DNA of 64,000 bases from Ischnura elegans (lineage: Eukaryota; Arthropoda; Insecta; Odonata; Coenagrionidae): assembly GCF_921293095.1 (NCBI RefSeq), contig NC_060246.1, positions 83,945,030 through 84,009,029 on the forward strand. The letters run 5' to 3'. The position numbers and the translations under genes were made by a program. The first letter of the stretch is position 1. Every line of letters begins with the position of its first letter. Below the pieces are notes generated by a model. It saw only the letters and a program-made list of their open reading frames with translations, did not search any database and was not told where the DNA came from. Below, in pieces: positions 58,246-64,000 of the stretch.

Positions 58246-61200
58246 CTGAAAAGAAAGAAAGACAAAAATTAGTCAAATTTTATCGCCGAATCCACGGCCA
58301 AGATGATGGGAATGCCATAAAAATAGACAAAAGTCATCGTGCAGGCACAAATTTTCCACAAAACGTTTTTCGAGAAATGACGAAAAACATGAAGATTATT
58401 GGGGATAAAATAATTTATATTCGGCGGTACAAAATTAGTAAATGTGTTATTCGAAGATCCATATGATTTTTTTCTATCCTCGATAATAGCAATACACCCG
58501 AGGGCTCAAAAAATTCATGGCTACAACTATAGGTTACTTTTTTATTTAGGAGATTAACGAAGCCAAAAATTTTAGCCGCGATTTGACGTTCAAAAGCTAT
58601 CACAGTATATATTGAAAGATCATGACAACGATAAAGGAGAGAATCGAAAGTGTGATATCATCACGAATATTGAATATTCCGAATTGAATTTATATGTTTT
58701 TGCATTCAGCATGTAACTGACGATGGTTAGGTGGAAGATGGTATGGTCAAAACCTCGCCAGAGATATAGACAAGCAGTGAAAATTATTTCTGCATAACTA
58801 AAAGTAGCAAGCGAGTGGCACTCATCTACAAATTTCCGAGAAAATGTAATAATTATTAATCACATGAAAGATCTGCGTAAGTTGAGGAGATTGAGAGAAA
58901 ACGGTAGTTGAAGATAGGATGCATGGATAGTAGATCACCGAGTGAAAACTAAACTCAATTATGGGCGACATTCTTTCACATTGAGAAGTTAGTTTCTACC
59001 ATTGTACCACAAGTAGTTTATCACAAAGCCCTAGGACCGAAAATGCCACTCTTTTCTAGTTAATCGGACGTTATTTGAGGCTGCACCCCCCATGTGAGCT
59101 CGGGAACACCGGGAAAGTGGCCGCTAGTCCACTCGACTTACGACTACCAGCCACTCCTCTGTCTTATTCTCTCCGAGAATCGCTACAAATCAGCTCGGAT
59201 TTAGCTTTCACTATTTGTTACTTGGTCTTCGGAAACATGTCCTTCTCGAAGGCTACTCATCCGAAGTTCATCATTCAGGAACTCTCTCTAGAGGAGTATT
59301 TCGATCTCCGAGAGACAAAACAGCGAGATTTCGAGTGTATTTATTGAGATTTCACACTTCTAGTGACATACGTAAGAGCATTCAAACTGAGGCACTAGAA
59401 TGCTTCCCATCTTCCACCTAAAATCACTCATCAAGATTTATTTCATTTTTGTCACAAATACTCTCGCGGAATATACCGCCTCTACCACAGTTTCACATAA
59501 ACGCTACATGCAGCGTGATTGAGGTCTGACGTACCTATAAATCGGACATGAGGACCAAATTAACCTACATCTAACGACAACGAGTGATATGTCACGCTAT
59601 TTTAAATTAATTTAATAATAAAACATTACAACCGATATATCTCTCTAGTGCGAAGATTTATCCAGTATTACATTCTCATTCCATCGATTTTGTACGCATT
59701 AAACGGTATCTTCAGGTCTAATCAGAAGTCTTTTCGCCAGCAAAAAAGTGTATATCCCGGGAATAAACGGATAAATTTCACAAAAATATTTTCCTATTTG
59801 TTATATACCATTTTGCCTCATTGTCCAGCATTGTGATCCGTTAATCTCAGGGCCAATTGATTCAAATTTAACCCTCCGATAACTTCTCTTAGAGGAGAAC
59901 ACGGAAGAGATATCTGAAAAGGTTACAAACAGCATTCTTTTAGTTATAACGTTCATGCTGTACTCATTAAGCTCCGACTATATTCGAAGTGCTCTCGACT
60001 CGACACATCCTTAGGAAAAAGCTTACGATATAAGAAACACTTTTTTAGCCCCCGTTGAAAGAGTGATATTTTTTCGGACGATTAAATAATGTATACAAAG
60101 GCTTATACATGCTTAAGGAAAAATACGAATTCGATTTTAGGACTGACACCAAATTGTGATCAAATCTAAAAAAAAATGGCGCCTTCATGAATCATTTTCC
60201 CCGGGTCCCGTTAACCGCTCGCAAAATTAGAAGATGACCTCCATTTCTTTCGGGGAAGAATGACTTTTGCGCAGGTCATGGATATTCCATTCTTTCGACG
60301 CTACACCTGCTGCTTCCACCACCTTCACTGCCTTCGCGGGCACCAAACACACCATCCACCCCACAGCACAACGCCACCACCTCATCCAGGTAATGGGCGG
60401 GCGGAGAGAGTAACAATTCCGGCCGACCCCAAGAGCCCTTCATCCCCCACACTGCCGCGCCGCCCGGATTCCGATTCCTTTACAGGACCAGTCGTGGAGG
60501 GCCATTTCGGTCTCCTTCTCCCTATCTCAAGACGCCCTCCTCCACAGGCAAACCCCACCTTCCGCCGGTAACAGCGCCTCCTCCATAACCCCAGAGCGGT
60601 TTTTAAGGATGGATAATGATGGGACTATGGAGGGACAGGGTTGCCGGGCTACAGAATTCGAGGTCTCGAAGAAAATATCTATCCTCTCCAGAGATCGAGC
60701 TGCATCGTTGGCTGTTGACTGAGGCACCTATTCCAAGGACTAAGAGCTGAAGCTCGTATTTTGCTTTCCATACGAACGCCAATCAATGAAAGCTTTAGAG
60801 GAAATGCTATGAATGATGGAGCATTTCAGTAACCTGGTTTCTAAGAATTGAGTAAATAAAAGTAGATAAGGTAAATAACTCCATTTGGGGAGGCTTCCAC
60901 GAACTGCGAAGAAAGCCTGTTTTAATTTGAGGATTACATTCCTAATTGGAATCCTACGGAAAATAATTACGCCTACGTTAATTTTATATTAGGTCAGTAC
61001 AATAAAACTCCAGAAGGGCCAAGACGCTCACAGTGATATAGCCCAAACATTTCGGTCGAGTTTCGTAGTAAGTAATGAATCTGTATTGGAAGAGGAGACG
61101 TCTAGATACAGCATTCAGCGCATTATTAAGTAACATACTGGATTTAATGAAGATTTTTCCCTCTGTCAGTCTTTACTTTTAACTGCAATTATGGCTTCCC

Positions 61201-61638
61201 AACCGTTCCCTCTAGCCGATCTTCCTTCCAAACCTTCATCCCACCATTATAAATACGATGCCTCCTAAAAATACGCATGTAAACCTAATGGTAAATATGA
61301 ATAGCTACTTAAGCCACGATTTAGAAATTAAACATAAATCCTTGTGTATCATACAATTCATCAAGCAGACGATTATGCAAATTTAACTGCTTTCAGGGGT
61401 TTAGTCGTTTCACTTTAAAAATGCAGGCCAGAATGGATTTGAAAGAAATTGGTACAACTTGGCAGGAATTGGGGAAAAGGCTGATTTGGAGCTCATTCAG
61501 ATGGTCTTCAAATCGAAGAAGATAAAAATCAACATTGCAAGGAGCTTGTACTTAGTATCAGAAAAGGTATGATACTCCACATAAACTATGATAAGGATAG
61601 TTCGCTGTCTCCGGCGTGACTTCATGGAATCGACTTAA

Positions 61639-61728
61639 CATAATGAAATGTAAAAAACTTTCTAACTCCACATTAAATTCCATATTAAATTTATGTGGAA
61701 TTACAAAGTTTTTTTACATGTCATTATG
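61639..61728. repeat. Short hairpin, 34-35-bp arms
   Basis: Arms 61,639-61,672 and 61,694-61,728 pair almost fully around a 21-nt loop. The sequence is AT-rich and could be the remnant of a small foldback insertion or a miRNA-like precursor. Confidence 0.7.
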
Positions 61729-62924
61729 ATAAAAGCTATTCAATTTGGTGGAGTTTTGAAATATGTTCCAAACAGCAAACAAAGCGGATTAGCAAAAAAT
61801 ATCGATCTAATAAAAAATGAAAAGGAAATAAAATGCAACAATTGCTTTATAATATTTATCGTCATCAACCCAGGTCTCGCCGTGTTCGGAATGTTGTCAA
61901 GTAGAAAACAAATGTTGAATAACTTAAATTATTAGGGCATTTAAATTTCCCTCTATACTTCAAAGAAGATTCTTTTCGAATCGAACCGGAACACTTGAAA
62001 AAAATGACACATTCAATCTTCTCTCAAAATGTGAACCCATCACCATTCCGAATTTCAAATTCGAGTGCTCCACGCCGTGCTGCTATCATTACTAACAATA
62101 CAAGAAAAGGCATATTGTAACCCAGGAAATATACTTGTGTTTTATGTGGGATTTATTTTGCAAGCGTGTCTCTTAAAGATAATATTTTTAAAGATTCTAT
62201 GTATTTTCTGTGAAAGCCTCCGGCTTCACAAAAAATCTTTCAATTTCTTTCACTTTACAAACGAACACACATAAAATACGGGGAGTACTGGAGAACATGT
62301 TATAATAACAAATTACATCGTAAACGTGACTTTAAATGCACATAACCAACGAATTATTCAAGCTTGAAATGCGAGAAAACAGCTTTCTCAGGTAGAGCCG
62401 AGCCGAAAGTTTTTCGTGAACGTGATTCCCTGGCGAAGAGAAACCATAAAAAATGTTCTCGGTGCATTTTTTGTCGCATCATCTCCCTGAGGTTTACCGA
62501 TCCGAGCTGCACATCTCCAAAATTACTCTCGTGAGGGTCTTTTAGACATGCGGATCGTGAATAACCGCGAGCGTAATTCGCCTGGGAAAAACTAGCACAG
62601 CTGAAGGAGCGGTTGCGTTAAAATCTGGGATCGAGCGGGCGGGAAAGGAGCTCGTTCATTAACGGTAGCTCGGCGAGCCAAAACGTAGTTTCATCACATT
62701 CATTACATCCCCGTCGCAGGTGGACTGACGGCGGGCGCGTAGATTACGAAGTTTCATAGTCCACGAGGGCTGAGGTTCGAAGCTTGGCGAAGTATATACA
62801 TGGTTCCACCCAATTGACATAACAGCTCACCACGCCCACCAAGGGCAAAGATATATGGACTGCTTGGTACCTCACGCGGAGTAATGCGAAATCCAATGGA
62901 AAGCACGTCCTCAGTTTCGCAAAG

Positions 62925-63050
62925 TGCGAAAATTCCTCAGAGGAAAATTAATTTGCCTTGACCAGAATTCGAACGTGGATCTCCCAAATTCGCGACAGGT
63001 GTTCGACCGCTCGAATGCGAGGCGGCTGAATTTTTCCTATACACAATTTT
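62925..63050 (-). repeat. tRNA-like module flanked by short inverted repeats
   Basis: The minus strand reads GCCTCGCATTCGAGCGGTCG and then ACGTTCGAATTCTGG, a weak A box and a B box. The flanks AGAGGAAAATTAA and, inverted, ATAGGAAAAATTC are related to those of the module at 52,873. Confidence 0.5.
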
Positions 63051-63317
63051 GCACAAAACATTTGCCTTTACCTCTACTAAATTTAAAAGTCAATCAATAT
63101 ATTTTAAGGGAATCCATAGACGTCAATAGAACTCTGGAAAGTCAGATAAGCTATAGTAAGTGAATTCGTTGTTGCAACAGAGGACTCAGTGCTATCCTCA
63201 TTTATTAATTTATTTATATAAATTACCCCAGAAAACAGAACAATGTGGCCTTTACATCATGAGTTTAAAAATAAAAAACATACGATCACACACATCCATA
63301 TCCTGGAAGGAGCAACC

Positions 63318-63385
63318 TATCTCCATGCGGGGCTCGAACCCGCGACCTTCGGTGTGGTATGCGAGGACTTATCCCCGCCGCAGAA
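63318..63385 (-). repeat. tRNA-like SINE-type sequence
   Basis: The minus strand contains GCGGGTTCGAGCCCCGC, a good B box with a paired T arm, about 35 nt after GGCGGGGATAAGTCC. The acceptor stem does not pair. Confidence 0.5.
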
Positions 63386-64000
63386 TTGTAGAATTTGTAG
63401 AATTCATGTGGGTGGGTTGTGAGAAGCTCATCGTCCGCGATAGCTGCCAAGAGATAAAACCTCACCTAACGGAAGGAGTACGGTATTTGAAGTAATATCA
63501 TACAGAAGCAAGGCTTGAGGCTCATACGATTTATCTCCAACGATGCCGCGATTTAAACTCGGGCCCATAGGACGAGATGCCAGAACTCCAACCAGTACAC
63601 CGAATTAACAATCATCATTACAGTATCAAAATGCTTTTTCATTGCAATAAATGCATATAAAATACTTTGGCAAAAGAGAGAGCTTTGGGTTAGCAATAAG
63701 GGGAACCTCTATTGAGGTTACAATTAAATCAATTCCATCATAATTCTTTCTATATCAAAAGAAAACATCCCGACATTTTAAAAACGATAATTTAAAAATA
63801 AATGTGCTCTGTATTCTGACGAGTAAATAGCCGGTAATGCCCACTGTCAATGACATCAAACGTCACAACACTCAGTTCCCGCCCATCAAACATAATCGAT
63901 TCCGTGGCAGCTGCAACTAACGATAAATGAACAATAAAAAGTTATGGTACCTTTACACACGATTTATTCAATACGACCGGTTTCGTCGCAGAGGCGACAT

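Larger units (their letters stand above)
58246..63999. other. PDSS1 intron or upstream region, no gene supported
   Basis: I looked on the minus strand for the PDSS1 exon with the first aspartate-rich motif and found none. Open frames at 59.1-59.4 and 60.3-60.6 kb resemble nothing known. Tandem repeats are absent. The right part (62.9-63.6 kb) holds tRNA-like modules. Confidence 0.4.

Noticed and set aside
58320-58380. Possible PDSS1 exon with the first aspartate-rich motif (a LHDD-like reading)
   Set aside because: The surrounding residues do not match the expected HTASLVHDDVID context and no splice sites fit.
60260-60571. 103-codon proline/histidine-rich frame
   Set aside because: Low complexity, no recognisable family, no splice context.
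52873-63605. Functional tRNA genes
   Set aside because: A and B boxes are present, but the acceptor stems do not pair and the units carry repeat-like flanks. They read as SINE or foldback modules. A further degenerate one near 63,540-63,605 was too weak to list.

Overview
This window reads as arthropod (probably insect) nuclear DNA. It is AT-rich, has small exons with GT/AG introns of 0.1-7 kb, and its genes look arthropod-like. It is dense in DNA transposons and MITEs (short non-autonomous transposons). I cannot fix the species.

Host genes, all on the minus strand. (1) A probable first coding exon of a Draper/MEGF10-type engulfment receptor lies at about 0.9-1.0 kb; the rest is off the left edge. 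(2) A complete 12-exon TRPC-family cation channel runs from 37.5 kb down to 17.1 kb, about 1,021 residues, with every exon junction in phase. (3) A complete 5-exon DNAJC9 homologue (J-domain co-chaperone of histone H3-H4, 256 residues) runs from 42.8 to 38.1 kb, with two E2F-type motifs about 200 bp upstream of its ATG. (4) The 3' four exons of PDSS1 (prenyl diphosphate synthase for the coenzyme Q tail) run from 58.2 to 48.7 kb; its 5' exons were not found and are probably off the right edge.

Mobile DNA. A PIF/Harbinger transposon at 2,998-9,839 has 33-bp terminal inverted repeats (TIRs), a TAA target-site duplication (TSD) and two convergent, apparently intact, spliced genes: a MADF/BESS-type DNA-binding protein and a DDE transposase. 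A LINE fragment and an LTR-retroelement relic sit in its introns. A 176-bp palindrome lies between the two 3' ends. The TRPC introns hold a pogo-like element enclosing an unusual element with inverted minisatellite arms, a long-TIR MITE carrying DR1 motifs, a piggyBac-type MITE, and mariner and IS630/Tc1-type relics. Several poly-G hAT-type MITEs with 8-bp TSDs are scattered through the window. A small Harbinger-type MITE in the DNAJC9 intron shares its ends and an internal block with the full Harbinger element.

Other structure. There is a GC-rich 245-bp hairpin, a tandemly duplicated miRNA-precursor-sized hairpin inside PDSS1, a 0.44-kb direct duplication flanking the last two TRPC exons, and several tRNA-like SINE-type modules. 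The long stretches at 9.8-13.9, 43-48.7 and 58.2-64 kb show no gene I can support.
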